Assembly: GCA_037501455.1 (NCBI GenBank)
Contig: CM074864.1
Coordinates: forward strand, 28,576,001-28,640,000
Reading direction: 5' to 3'
From: Lantana camara
Lineage: Eukaryota > Streptophyta > Magnoliopsida > Lamiales > Verbenaceae
DNA length: 64,000 nucleotides
The position numbers and the translations under genes were made by a program. This document shows, piece after piece, positions 45,065 through 57,079 of this stretch (positions within the stretch are counted from its first letter, which is position 1; each line of letters begins with the position of its first letter). Under the pieces are notes generated by a model. That model was not told where the DNA came from and made no database searches. It saw nothing but the letters and a program-made list of their open reading frames with translations.

Positions 45065-45632
45065 AAACCAAGGGTACGCTAAGTGCTCGTTAGCCCCCGA
45101 TTTGGTTCCTCGAATCAAATTAAATTCATTAACATATCAAATAAATTCAAAAACATAAAACGAGCATATAATCATGTTCATAACACATATATTTACGACA
45201 TACTACAAATTCATGGCCATTCGATATCATTTCATATAAGAACGAAGCACCAATAACCAACATACACATAATCATGCAATTCATGCCTAATTCAATGAAA
45301 ATCCATGCATAAATATTTTAATTAAATAAATCAAATTAATTTATAAACATAATTTAAAGTCACGTAATTAATTAGTTAAAGCATGATTAATTAACATAAA
45401 CTTAATTAGCATAATCATTAAATTAATAATAAAAGAAATAATTAAACATATATATATATTACGAAATATATATAAAATTAATAATATTAAATTAAAAAAA
45501 TATATAATAAAATAAAATGAAATAATAACAATTATAATAAAATCAAATATAAAACACGTAAAAACAATTAATTCGCGTAAATTGGTAAACACATACGTCG
45601 TACCTTTACGTCCGAAAAGTCGGGGCGTTACA
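45065..45632 (-). repeat. N1 5' LTR remnant (568 bp)
   Basis: Matches 43281-43848 base for base in length, with about ten differences by eye. It ends GGGGCGTTACA at 45632. The join to integrase sequence near 45062 shares TCG with the deleted side, so a microhomology deletion is possible. Confidence 0.92.
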
Positions 45633-48600
45633 ACAGGGCTACCGAATGGTAAAATATAATCTCATGTCTACAAGACAAAGCATAAGTAAAGCGTATGAAA
45701 AGACAAATGCAAATAGAAAGACTAGACCGACGAAGTACAACTCAAAGGACTCACTTCCGCCTAGCAAATGCCAACAATCCTGCAACTAAAAGTGTAAATG
45801 AGGGGTCAGTCAACTTGACCGAGTGAGGGGGCTAACGCACACCCAAAATATATATATATAAATAGCACAACACAGAATAAAAGGATGGACTCATGAACCG
45901 AGGGTAGGTGTTGCATACCAAAACATTTCAGAATAACCCAAATAAATATAGATATAAGTTTAGAAACCATTTTTCAGAAAGACTCTATCCCGGTTCATAG
46001 TTCCATAACATAACATAATCAACTGCTCGGCGAGTACGAGCTTCCAACCTCAACTCCTCATAACATAAATCGAAATCAATCCAACCTCTACACCAATGAT
46101 GGAGGAGATGTACCGTCCCCATACCATCGAGAATAAACCGTCTAAAATAGACTCACCCTCAAGGGGTGGCGAACCCACAAGAGTCCTCCCCGGCCTCAGC
46201 CGAAGGCTCAAGATACCACACCTTCCTTACAGCACGGGTCGCGTGAAGATATCTCAAATGGAACTACGCAATGGGTAAATAACCCGACGGCCCTAACCAT
46301 CCCGGGGGACCCATTACCCGCAGCTCCTAGGATCCACAACATAACAGATCATAGCATAACATACGCCAATCTTTCATGGCAATCTCGCTACAGAATGAGA
46401 ACACAACTATTTTCCAAAATAGCTTACATATGCCCCAAAACTGGTTTTATATTTACAACCTTCCCACGCGATGGAACTTTAAGCCTCATGACCTCCATCC
46501 ACGCAGGACTCACACAAGATCATCAACATATCATATTCAGCACATACATATCTATAATAGAGTATACTCACATGCAAGGGTAGAAATCAACATGTAAAGG
46601 CCATAGGTCACGTAACTATACAAAATCCTAAACCTCACCTCGTGAAAGTAGAGTCTGAGAGTGTGAAGGGCCAAACACTCTAAACTTCGGGCCCACCGGC
46701 ACCACCAAACCCTGTGACAAGACATACAGAAGCCCAGACTTAGACTCTATATGAACCAACAAGACATACAACATTGTTCAACATGATCGTGGTTATGCAT
46801 AAGTGTTCATGTTGTGCTTGGATAAAGTGTCGTGGTCATTCAAAGCATATCAGTGCTCAACAAGGTCATATTTACAAGCAACCAACACGCAATTCCATAT
46901 TCAAAGATGCAAGATCAATTTAGGAAATCAATGTATTCACATAATGCATATTAAATCATCCAATGGCACAGGGTTCAATTATAATATTACAATTAAGCAT
47001 CAAGTTCATGTCGAGTTATAAAGTGCATAAGTAAGAGCGACTTGATCATATAAACATACAAAGTTGTTGTAGGTAGACGGCATGCTTGATACAAATAAAG
47101 AGTGCATTTAATTCACTTAAGATCATACCTAACAACTTCACAACATGTTTGGTACACAAGCTCAAGCCACATTCATAGTTTCATAAATATTCCACTTACA
47201 TCCCCTAAGTCATTTATAAAAGTTTAGAATTATTACACATACATCCCCTTAGTTGATTACTAAGTATATTTGTTCATTTAAAGTGTTTATACAATTATTC
47301 AACTAGGAATTATTCACTTACAAGCATGACAATTATCAATTCACCATAATTCATAATATACCATCTTCGAGTAGTGAGAGTAAATCAAAATATTAAAATT
47401 CTAACTCTTATCATGCACCAAGTCTCAAGTTGTTCAAGCATCCTTCATGTATCTCAATTTTATATTTGAAACACAATTTACAACAAACATAACATTGAGA
47501 ACGTCTCAAATTCATATAGAGAAATCACAACATGTTCGTTCTTCTAAAATATCATTCAAGTTCATTTAGTCACATAAGAGATTAGTTTCTATATATTACA
47601 CTAACACCCCTTCATATCTAAACACATAGCATAAATTCATCACATCGGGATTCAAATTGTAAATCGAAACATTCATACATATTACAATCCATTCAATACA
47701 TGTTTTCATATACGATTGGAATATATCTCGATCAACAAACCAACAATAACCAATTTATTTGCACTTAAAACAATTAATTCAAATAATCACAATTACGCAA
47801 AATAATTCGTAATAAATAGATCGAGTGTCCGATTAACGAACGGAAAGTGGTGTTGAACTCACCACAACGAAACGAACATTCTGACAAGACGCCGTCGGAA
47901 CGCCACCACTGTAGCTGCCGGAATTTGGCTGGGCCGCCGCCGAAGGTCGCCGGAAAAATCCCGAAAAATCATTCCTGAATGAAGTCTTCGTGCCCGTTCC
48001 GAATCCTCGATCAATTTCTGGAAATTCCAAGCCGATTGTCCTAGATCTGAAATCTAAGAACACGAAAATCCTAACATCTTCAAACTCAAATTACTTCAAA
48101 ACCGATGAACCAAAATGCGATCCGAAAGAGGCGTTGTCTTAACCATGATGAGCTCTTCGAAAGCCCTAAGGTAGCTCGCCGGAAAAATCCTCGGAGCTAG
48201 CGCCGCCGTTACACTGACGCTATGCCGCCGCGATCCACTGTCAATCGTCCAAATCTGGAGTCGTGTGATCACAGACTACTAGTTCTCGTCGTTCCGAACA
48301 ACTTTCATGAAGAGCCCGAGGCCAAAAGATGGCCGGAAAAGGCCCCCATTGGCCGCCGAATATTCTGCCGCAGCCCACGTCACCGGAACCACCACCTACG
48401 GCCTAGATCTGGTGAAATTGATGCCGATAATGAACTCAGGAGGTCGAACAACCTTGGAAACCATCAAGCCCCGTCGAAAAACACCCCCGGAAGGCGGCGA
48501 AACCCGCCGCTACAGTAACGGCCGCCGTCGCCGCGAGCTTCAGGCGGCCCGTGCGGCGCCGTCGTGGCCCGGATGGCCGGGCCGCCAACGTCAGACGCTG

Positions 48601-48893
48601 CGCCGGAAAGTCCTCTTTGTGGGCATGTGGCGCGTGTAACAAGGAGATGGCCGGAAACCGCTGCAAAGGCCGACGAAGTGGCGGCGGTCTGACAGCTCCG
48701 CCGCTGCTACTGAAATCCGGCCATAACTCCACCACCGTTTGTCATTTGGCCATGAAATTGGTACTCTTGCATACGTCTCGTCGAGATAATCGAAATGGAC
48801 TATTCGTTTGTTGAATTTCGTCGAGAAACGATCGAGTTATGGGCTCATAACCGAAGTCGCGCATAGTGACCCACGGGCTAGAGAGTGGGAGAG

Positions 48894-48937
<44 letters not shown>

Positions 48938-49487
48938 GATTGGGAGAAATGTGTCTTGTACACAAGCTATATACAACCGGGCATCCTTATCGCATAGCAA
49001 AGAGAAATATCACGTACAAATAATCGTATATAAAATCGGTAAAGTTACGACTAAACATTCAAGCTCCGCATAAATTTTACAAATTAACATGAAATAGAGA
49101 TTTACCAATTAGAGTTTAATTCAATTTAATTTTAAAAACCTTTCATACAATTTAACGACACTTCGTAAACACATGGTTGATAATTAATCTCAAGGAATTC
49201 AAGTAAACCGAAATTAAACAAGTTAAGTAACATGATGGATTTAAAATCAATTTAACAATTATATCATGGAATAAATCTGAATTAAATCAAATTAGACAGT
49301 TAGGGTTAAATATGCACGTAATTAATCAAGTTGACAATTAATCTTAGAATAATCTGAATGATCACATATTAAATTGGATTTACATGTAATCACATAACTC
49401 AAGAAACTCTTAAATTAAACACGCAAAAGTGTAGAGACTTACTTGTTAATGTCGTCAGGATGCCCTTCGAGAACACGGGGCATCACA
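45633..49487 (-). repeat. LARD 2 5' LTR, part after N1
   Basis: Resumes with ACAGGGCTACCG (compare GCAGGGCTACCG at 33676) and follows the 3' LTR to CGGGGCATCACA at 49487. TATA box near 48966-48973, CT/GA microsatellite 48890-48942, box CCGCCTAGC 45757-45765. Confidence 0.92.
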
Positions 49488-50983
49488 CCGGGACACCTCC
49501 GTGTCTCGGTACAGAGATAACAAACAGCCTTGCAACCCCGTGTCATGCTGAAAAGGAAAAGTTGACACGCCTGTGTCATGCGCGCAGCAAAAGAAAAAAC
49601 GCAGCAGAAAAACAGAGCACAACCAAGGCACAACCTTCTCAACATATTCAGCCAACATAAGATAACAAAAATGCAATGAAACAACTTAGAAATAACTCCC
49701 AATCATGCTCCCAAAACCTTGAAACGTGAGATGTAGCGTGTAGTGATCAATTCATGCCAAAGCTTCAATAACTCATTAATGGTGGCTCATAAATGCCTCA
49801 ACCAACAGCTAATACATCACCATAAATGTAAATAGGAGATCAAAACAATCATTTTCATGCTTGGAATCATTCAAAAAGCTCAAGAATTGAAAGAGATCAA
49901 CCAAAATGCTCAAAACCTAAATATCTACTTAAGGCAGCCATATATCCACGAAATCATGATCAAAATTAGGGATGAATGAATGAAAATGACTCATATTGAA
50001 TGTACATAACATGTCTAAGCTTACCTTGTGGATTAATGGAGGTTTGGAAGAAGATTTGAGTTTGAATCTCAAGGTTTGGCTTGAGCTACGAATGAAACTG
50101 GAGAACAGAGGATGTTTGGCCAATTTACTCCAAGTGGGAAAGGTTATCTCGGTTTGGGAGTTAATGTCTGAATAAAGGGTTGAGTTAGGGTTCCAAAGAC
50201 TTAAACCATGGTTAATTTGGTCAACAAATGAATAAGTTATGGTCATTTTAGTACAGCAAGGTCAGTTTGGTAGCCGTTCCGCTTTTCGGTTGAATTTCGG
50301 AGGTTCAAATAATTTTGGAAAAATATAAGGCTAAGTTTATTAAACCCAAATCTTTGATACGAGTTCAACAAAGTTGACAGAACTCGAATCCGAGTTCCCG
50401 AGCTCAAGATATCCCATAAGGAACCAATGGTGCGCTAATTGCTCGTTAACGCCCGTTTTGGATTCCACAAACAAAATAAATTCGTTAACACGTCAAATGA
50501 ATTCGAAAACATAAATCGGGCATATAGGCATGTTCATAACACATATATTTACGACATATTAAATTTCCACAACATTTCGATATCATTTCATATGAGAACG
50601 TAACACAAATAAAAAAGCATCCGTATAACCTTAATAAATTCATGCATTACAATTTAAAACTAATGTTTAAATTCCATTTTAAATATAATCCAAGGTCAAC
50701 GGATTTGAATAATTTAATTCAAATAATTAAGGTTATAATTTAATTAACATTAATCACTTGATTAATAAATTAATTAACATTAATCACTTAATTAACAATT
50801 AATTCACTTAATTAACGAAGTAAATATTAAGTAAAATAAAATAAAATGAAATAATAACAATTTATAAAAAAATTAAATATTTAAAAAACTTATAACCAAT
50901 TAATCACATAATTAAACGAATTAATTGTGCACTTTATAAACAAATACGACACATTAGTTTAAATGAAAAACCGGGGCGTTACA
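49488..50983 (-). repeat. 3' LTR of element E, 5' part
   Basis: Starts with the right CCGGG duplication (49488-49492), completes the hairpin cluster (to 49578) and runs to GGGGCGTTACA at 50983. Donor-like AAG/GTAAGCTT at 50024 (minus) and an AAAATATAAGGC block near 50319 match the N1 LTR. Confidence 0.88.
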
Positions 50984-52969
50984 ATCTCTCCCCCTTAAAA
51001 GAATCCGTCCTCGGATTAACAGTACGCCTAAAAATAATCAATGAGAGATTCCCCGTCTCTTACAAACAACAAGGAGAGAGCCCCGTTTCTCGAGCAACAA
51101 TGAGAGAACCCCATCTCCCCAACAACAATGAGAGAACCCCGTCTCTCGCAAGTAAAGGGAGCACCCCGTCTCTCGAACAAAAACAAGAGAATCCCCGTCT
51201 CTTACAAACAACAAGAGCACCCCGTCTCTCAACCAAAATAAAGAAAGGAAGTCTCCAATACTCCCAAGCAACACACGAAAAACCAAATTTAAAAATCACG
51301 CAAGCCACCCCAAGGCAAGTAACAGATATCATCCACGTTAAACATCAATCACTCCAAGTAATTTAACTTAATAAGAAATCGGAGAACATAACAAATAAAT
51401 TATTGGAATTAAATTTGCATGAATGTATGTATCATGGATGCTATAAGTACCGTTCACCGTAGTCACGAAGTTTAAAATTGTGAGTTGTCGTTGTCCAGTA
51501 TATGATCTGTCCCGAAGATAAACATAGTGCTCAGTTTGTCTTTAACCTCTTCAGGGTATCCCGGTGAAACAATTGATAAATCCTTTAAGGATTATACTCT
51601 TAGATCCCTTCTGACTTTTATTGCTACTCAACTTCTTCAGTCCTTCCTCAACCCCTATTATATTCTTTCAGTCGGACTAACTCTTCCAAGTAATCCAATT
51701 GACATTCACTTTTGCGTTTAGAATATTTGTTCCGACGTCCAGTCCATATCTTCCATCCTTACCCATATCGGTGCTTAACATATCCCCGAGGATAACCACT
51801 CTGGACAACCTTGATGATTCAACCCCGACCTTAAGATGTTTATTCTTATGGCTTCTTTCAACACAAATCCTTTCTCATCTTCCGTTCCTATTATCCGTTC
51901 ATTCCCTTTTGACCCCCTGAAGGTTTTATTCGATAATTGGTCCCATATTTCTTAAATCGAAGACAGAAGGTTCTTGATGATTCTTGAAGTTTGATGTCAA
52001 TCCTCCAATCATTGTCCTTTTCTATTTGGTCCCTTCTTAAGTTTCCTCCTGGATTACCATTGATATAACCAATAACTCAATAATATTGTCTTGGACCCCT
52101 TTTGTACTTCATTGAACTACTCTTGATTGACACCATTCCATTATATGCTAACTTGATTCGATTTTCCCTTGTTAATTCTGGCTTAGGAGTTCACAGAAAA
52201 TCCCTCATAATTCCATCACCTCCAGATCGGAATTCCATACGTAGAAATGTTCAATGAGCCATTTCCCTTATATCCCGTAAAGTCTTCACCCAAATTTAGT
52301 AACGTAGCTTCTCTCTTAACAACTTAACCATTACACCCGTCTTATTCATTTCGAATCGCCACCAGTAGGATTTCTAAATTCTCCTTAATTTGCATCCCCG
52401 TTATACTACTAACATATTCATTCGAGCACCTCTTCCATCCTCCAATTTATCTCTCGGTCATGCTCTCCCCCTTAAAAATTTTTGCTCTTACATGTCGAAT
52501 TCCCTTAATCCTTCTTCTCTATTCTTATTCGATCTGAAAACTCCGAAGCCAAATCTAATCTCACTTTCCTTCGGAGTTCCTTTCCACCGACCTACCCATT
52601 ACCTGAAGTTCTTTATTTTCCAAAATCATCTTCCTTATCATGTGCCATCCTGTTATTGCTTTTCCTTATCATCCCGATGTGGCCAGTCGAAAAGATACTT
52701 GATGACTGAGGTGAAAGAACTTCCTACCAAATAAACACTAAAATGCATGTCGAGTAAAGATGTCAATGCATGAGTCACGTTAACACCAAGCCATCATTTA
52801 ACACATTAGCGCAACGAAACCAAATAGAAATGCACGGATAAACATAAGGCCGAAAGAATGAATAATTGATGCGAAGTATGTTGCACGTGACATGAATGTT
52901 TTGAAACCTGTCACCAATGTGGTAAGTTGTTAGCTCAATAACTTTTCCTCGTTCCTCCAATCCCGAGGT
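50984..52969 (-). other. Element E internal region (non-coding)
   Basis: Polypurine tract CTCTCCCCCTTAAAAG (50986-51001, reverse complement) and the next 17 bases equal those of N1; the two then part at about 51019. The hairpin array follows at 51038-51262. 51262-52969 has no frame I can assign, though short runs look like decayed sequence. LARD 3 begins at 52970. Confidence 0.75.
51038..51262 (-). repeat. Element E internal hairpin array
   Basis: About eight units on the window strand, for example GAGAGA with TCTCTC around ACCCCG (near 51130), GAGAGAGCCCCGTTTCTC (51073-51090) and a degenerate AAGGAAGTCTCCAATACTCC. Same stem and loop rules as in the LARDs. Confidence 0.8.
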
Positions 52970-55900
52970 TGTAACACTCCCAAACGGAGGAAGCCACATC
53001 CCCCGCACTAGGACCCCGACCCGGTCATGAAATAGAAAGTCCATGCCCGAATCCGAATCATAGCGAACGGGAGAACAACTCACACACTAGGTTAGGCGGA
53101 TCTAACTTGACCAAAACTCAGAGTGCGGAAGCAATTAAAACAAAACATGCAAAGCAGGTGATGGGTTCAACTAGCATAAATCCCTAGTCCCGAATATCAA
53201 CATAAAGTAATAATCATCAAGTGCCACAAGGGGCCGAATGAGTGCCACGCAGGGCTACCGAATAGTAAAATATAATCTCAAGTCTACAAGACAAAGCATA
53301 AGTAAAGTGTATGAAAAGACAAATGCAAATAGAAAGACTAGACCGACGAAGTGCAACTCAAAGGACTCACTTCCACCTAACAAACGCCAACAATCCTGCA
53401 ACTAAAAGTGTAAATGAGGGGTCAGTCAACTTGACCAAGTGAGGGGGATAACGCACACCCACAATATAAATATATAAGGAGCATAGCACAGAATAAAAAG
53501 GATGGACTCATGAACCAGGGATAGGTGTTACATACCAAAACGTTTTGAAAGAACCTGAATAAGATATAGATGTAAGTTTAGAAACCATTTCCAGAAAGAT
53601 TCTATCCCGATTCATAATTCCATAATATAACATAATCAACTGCTCGGCGAGTACGAGCTTCCAACCTCAACTCCTCATAACATAAATCAAAATCAATCCA
53701 ACCTCTACACCAATGATGGAGGAGATGTACCGTCCCCATACCATCGAGAATAAACCGTCTAAAATAGACTCACCCTCAAGGGGTAGCGAACCCACAAGAG
53801 TCCTCCCCGGACAAAAGACCGAAGGCTCAAGATACCACACCTTCCCTAAAGCATGGGTCACGTGAAGATATCTCAAATGGAACTATACAATAGATAAATG
53901 CCCCGACGGCCCTAACCGTCCTAGGGGTACCCATTCCCGCAGCTCACCAGGATCGATCTACACACAGATCACAATGGATCACAACAGAACAGATCACGAC
54001 GGATCACATACGCCAATCTTTCATGGCAATCTCGCTACATAATTAGAACACAACTGTTTTCCAAAATAGCTTACATATGCCTCGAAAACTGGTTTTATAT
54101 TTACACCCTTCCTACGCGATGGAACTTTATGCCTCATGACCTCCATCCACGCAGGACTCACACAAGATCATCAACATATCATATTCAACACATACATATC
54201 TATAATAGAGTATACTCGCATGCAAGGGTAGAAATCAACATGTAAAGGCCATAGGTCACGTAACTATACAAAATCCTAAACCTCACCTCGTGAAAGTAGA
54301 GTCTGAGAGTGTGAAGGGCCAAACACTCTAAACCTCAGGCCCACCGGCACCACCAAACTCTGTGACAAGACATACAGAAGCCCAGACTTAGACTCTATAT
54401 GAACTAAACAAGACGCACGGCGTTGTTCAACATGATCGTGGTTATGCATAAGTGTTCATGTTGTGCTTGGATAAGGAGTCGTGGTCATTCAAGGAATATC
54501 AATGCTCAACAAGGTCATATTTACAAGCAATCGACACGTAATTCCATATCCAAAGATGCAAGATCAATTTAGGAAGTCAATGTATTCACAAAATGCATAT
54601 TAAATCATCCAATGTCACAGGATTCAATTATAATATTAGAATTAAGCATCAAGTTCATGTCGAGTTATAAAGTGCATAAGTAAGAGCAACTTGATCATAT
54701 AAACATACAAAGTCGTTGTACATAGATGGCATGCTTGATACAAATAAAGTGTGCATTTAATTCACTTAAGATCATACTTTACAACTTCACAACATGTTTG
54801 GTACACAAGCTCAAGTCACATTCATAGTTTCATAAATATTACACTTACATCCCCTAAGTTGATTACTAAGCATAATTGTTCATTTAAAGTGTTTATACAA
54901 TTATTCAATTAGGAATTAATTACTTAGAAACATGACAATGATCAATTTATTGTAATTCATAATATACCATTTTCTAGTAGTAAGAGTAAATCAAGATATT
55001 ACAATTCTAACTCCTATCATGCATCAAGTCTTAAGTTGTTCAAGCATCCTTCGTGTACCTCAATTTTATATTTGAAACACAATTTACAATAAATATAATA
55101 TTGAGAACGTCTCAAATCCATATAGAGAAATCACAACATTTTCGTTCTGCTAAAATATCATTCAAGTTCATTTAGTCACATAAAAGATTAGTTTCTAAAT
55201 ATTACACTAACACCCCTTCGTACTTAGCAAATAGCGTAAATTCATCACACCGGGATTCAAATTGTAAATCAAAACATTCATGCATATCACAATCCATTCA
55301 ATACATGTTTTCATATACGATTGGAATACATCTCGATCAACAAACCAAGAATAATCAATTTATTTGCACTTAAAACAATTAATTCAAATAATCAAAATTA
55401 TGCAAAATAATTCCTAATAAATAGATCGAGTGTCCGATTTACGAACGGAAAGTGGCGTTGAACTCACCACAACGAGACAAACATTCTGACCACACGCCGC
55501 CGGAACACCACCACTGTAGCTACCGGAATTTGACCGGGCCGCCGCCGAAGGTCGACGGAAAAATCCCAAAAAATCATTCCTGAATGAAGTCTTTGTGTCC
55601 GTTCCGAATCCTCAATCAATTTCTGGAAATTCCAAGCCGATTGTCGTAGATCTGAAATCTAAGAGCACAAAAACCCTAAATCTTCAAACTCAAATTACTT
55701 CCAAACCGGTGAACTAAAATACAATCCGTAAAAGCGATTATCTTACCCATGACGAGCTCTTCGAAAGCCCTAAGGTAACTCGCCGGAAAAATCCTCGGAG
55801 CTAGCGCCGCCGTTGCACTGCCACTATGCCACCGTGATCCGCTGCCAAACCACAGAATCTGGAGCCACCTGATCACACGCCACTAGTTCTCGTCGTTCCG

Positions 55901-56500
55901 AACAACTTTCGTGAAGAGCCCGAAACCAAAAGATGGCCGGAAAAGGCCCCCGTTGGCCGTCGAAGTTTCTGCCGCCGCCCATGTCACCGGAACCACCACC
56001 TACGGCCAAGATCTGGTGAAATTGATGCCGGAAATGGACTCAGGAGGTTGAAAAACCTTGGAAACCATCAAGCCCCATTGAAAACCACCGCCGGAAGGCG
56101 GCAAAACCCGCCGGTACACTAACTCGCGCCGCCGCCGCGAGCTTTGGGCGGCGCGTGCGGCGCCGTCTCTGCTCCGATAGCCGCACTGCTGACGTCAAAC
56201 GAAGTGCCTGGAAGTCTACGTTATGGGTCTTGGGCGCGTGTTGCTGAAAGCCCGCCGGAAGCCGCCGGAAATGGGCGGCGAAGTCGCGGTCCGCCGCCAC
56301 CCGCCTGGGTGTCTGAAAATCGGCGATATCTTCACGTTCGTTCATCGTTAGGCTGTGAAATTGGTACTCTTACGCACGTCTCACCGAGATAATCGAAATG
56401 GACTATTCGTTTGTTGAATTCCGTCGAGAAACGATCGAGTTATGGGCTCGTAACCAAAGCCGCGCATAGTGACCCGCGGGAGAGAGAAAGTGTGGGAGAG

Positions 56501-56531
<31 letters not shown>

Positions 56532-57079
56532 GATTGGGAGAAATGTGTCTTGTGCACAAGATAAATACAACCGGGTATCCTTATCGTGTAGCAAGGAGAA
56601 ATATCGCGTACAAATAATTGTAGATAAAATCGGTAAAGTTACGACTAAACATTCAAGCTCCGCATAAATTTATAAATTAAAATGAAATAGAGATTTACCA
56701 ATTTGAGTTTAATTCAATTTAATTTTGGAAACCTTTCGTACAATTTAACGACACTTCATAAACACATAATTGACAATTAATCTTAAGGAATTCAAGTAAA
56801 CCGAAATTAAACAAGTTAAGTAGCATGATGGATTTAAAATCAACTTGACAATTATTTCATGGAATGAATTTGAATTAAATCAAATTAGATAGTTAGGGTT
56901 AAATATGCGCGTAATTAATCAAGTTGGCAATTAATCTTAGAATAATTCGAATGAACACATATTAAATTGAATTTACATTAAATCACATAATTCAAGAACT
57001 CTTAAATTAAACACATATAAGTATAGAGACTTACTTGTAAATGTCGTCAGGATGCCTTTCGAGAATACGGGGCGTCACA
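52970..57079 (-). repeat. LARD 3 LTR, left copy (4110 bp)
   Basis: TGTAACACTCCC to CGGGGCGTCACA in window orientation. TATA variant TATTTAT (56571-56578, minus), CT/GA microsatellite near 56490-56525, GC-rich segment 55490-56340. Compared with LARD 2, one of the two TTAGGGGATGT units is missing (54846-54870), as if the two copies had recombined. Confidence 0.92.

Larger units (their letters stand above)
40189..45632 (-). mobile_element. N1: deleted Ty3/gypsy chromovirus
   Basis: 3' LTR 40189-43848, polypurine tract 43849-43866, integrase fragment, then a jump at about 45062 into the start of the 5' LTR (45065-45632). Flanks are GCAGG (40184-40188) and ACAGG (45633-45637), a 5-bp duplication with one mismatch. 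Most of the 5' LTR, primer site, gag, protease, reverse transcriptase and RNase H are gone. The integrase C-terminus has GPY and chromodomain-type motifs, as in plant chromoviruses; the long LTR and sequence style suggest the Tekay/Del lineage, which I hold with moderate confidence. Confidence 0.9.
33300..49487 (-). mobile_element. LARD 2: complete, with nested chromovirus N1
   Basis: 3' LTR 33300-37477, internal region 37478-39811, 5' LTR 39812-49487 interrupted by N1 (40189-45632). Both LTRs begin TGTAACACCCCAAACGGAG in window orientation and end CGGGGCATCACA. The 5-bp target duplication CCGGG is perfect. No coding capacity for gag or pol. Same class as LARD 1 (same termini on the element strand, same TATA setting, same interior array) but a different subfamily, closely related to LARD 3. 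Confidence 0.93.
31344..52969 (-). mobile_element. Element E: non-autonomous chromovirus-type retrotransposon with nested insertions
   Basis: 3' LTR in two pieces (31344-33299 and 49488-50983, about 3.45 kb once LARD 2 is removed), then polypurine tract and internal region (50984-52969) until LARD 3. LTR start TGTAGCACCCGAGCG and the polypurine tract are nearly the same as in N1 (40189 and 43849), so E and N1 are one family. E has a hairpin array in place of pol. Its 5' LTR is not in the window, so the right target duplication cannot be checked. Confidence 0.75.

Noticed and set aside
52390..52734. 114-codon + strand frame in the E interior
   Set aside because: On the strand opposite the element, no family recognised, not conserved elsewhere in the window.
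56040..56345. Minus-strand open frame of 101 codons, repeated at 62868-63212
   Set aside because: Part of the LTR leader segment of LARD 3; frames differ among LARD copies, and there is no start context or domain.
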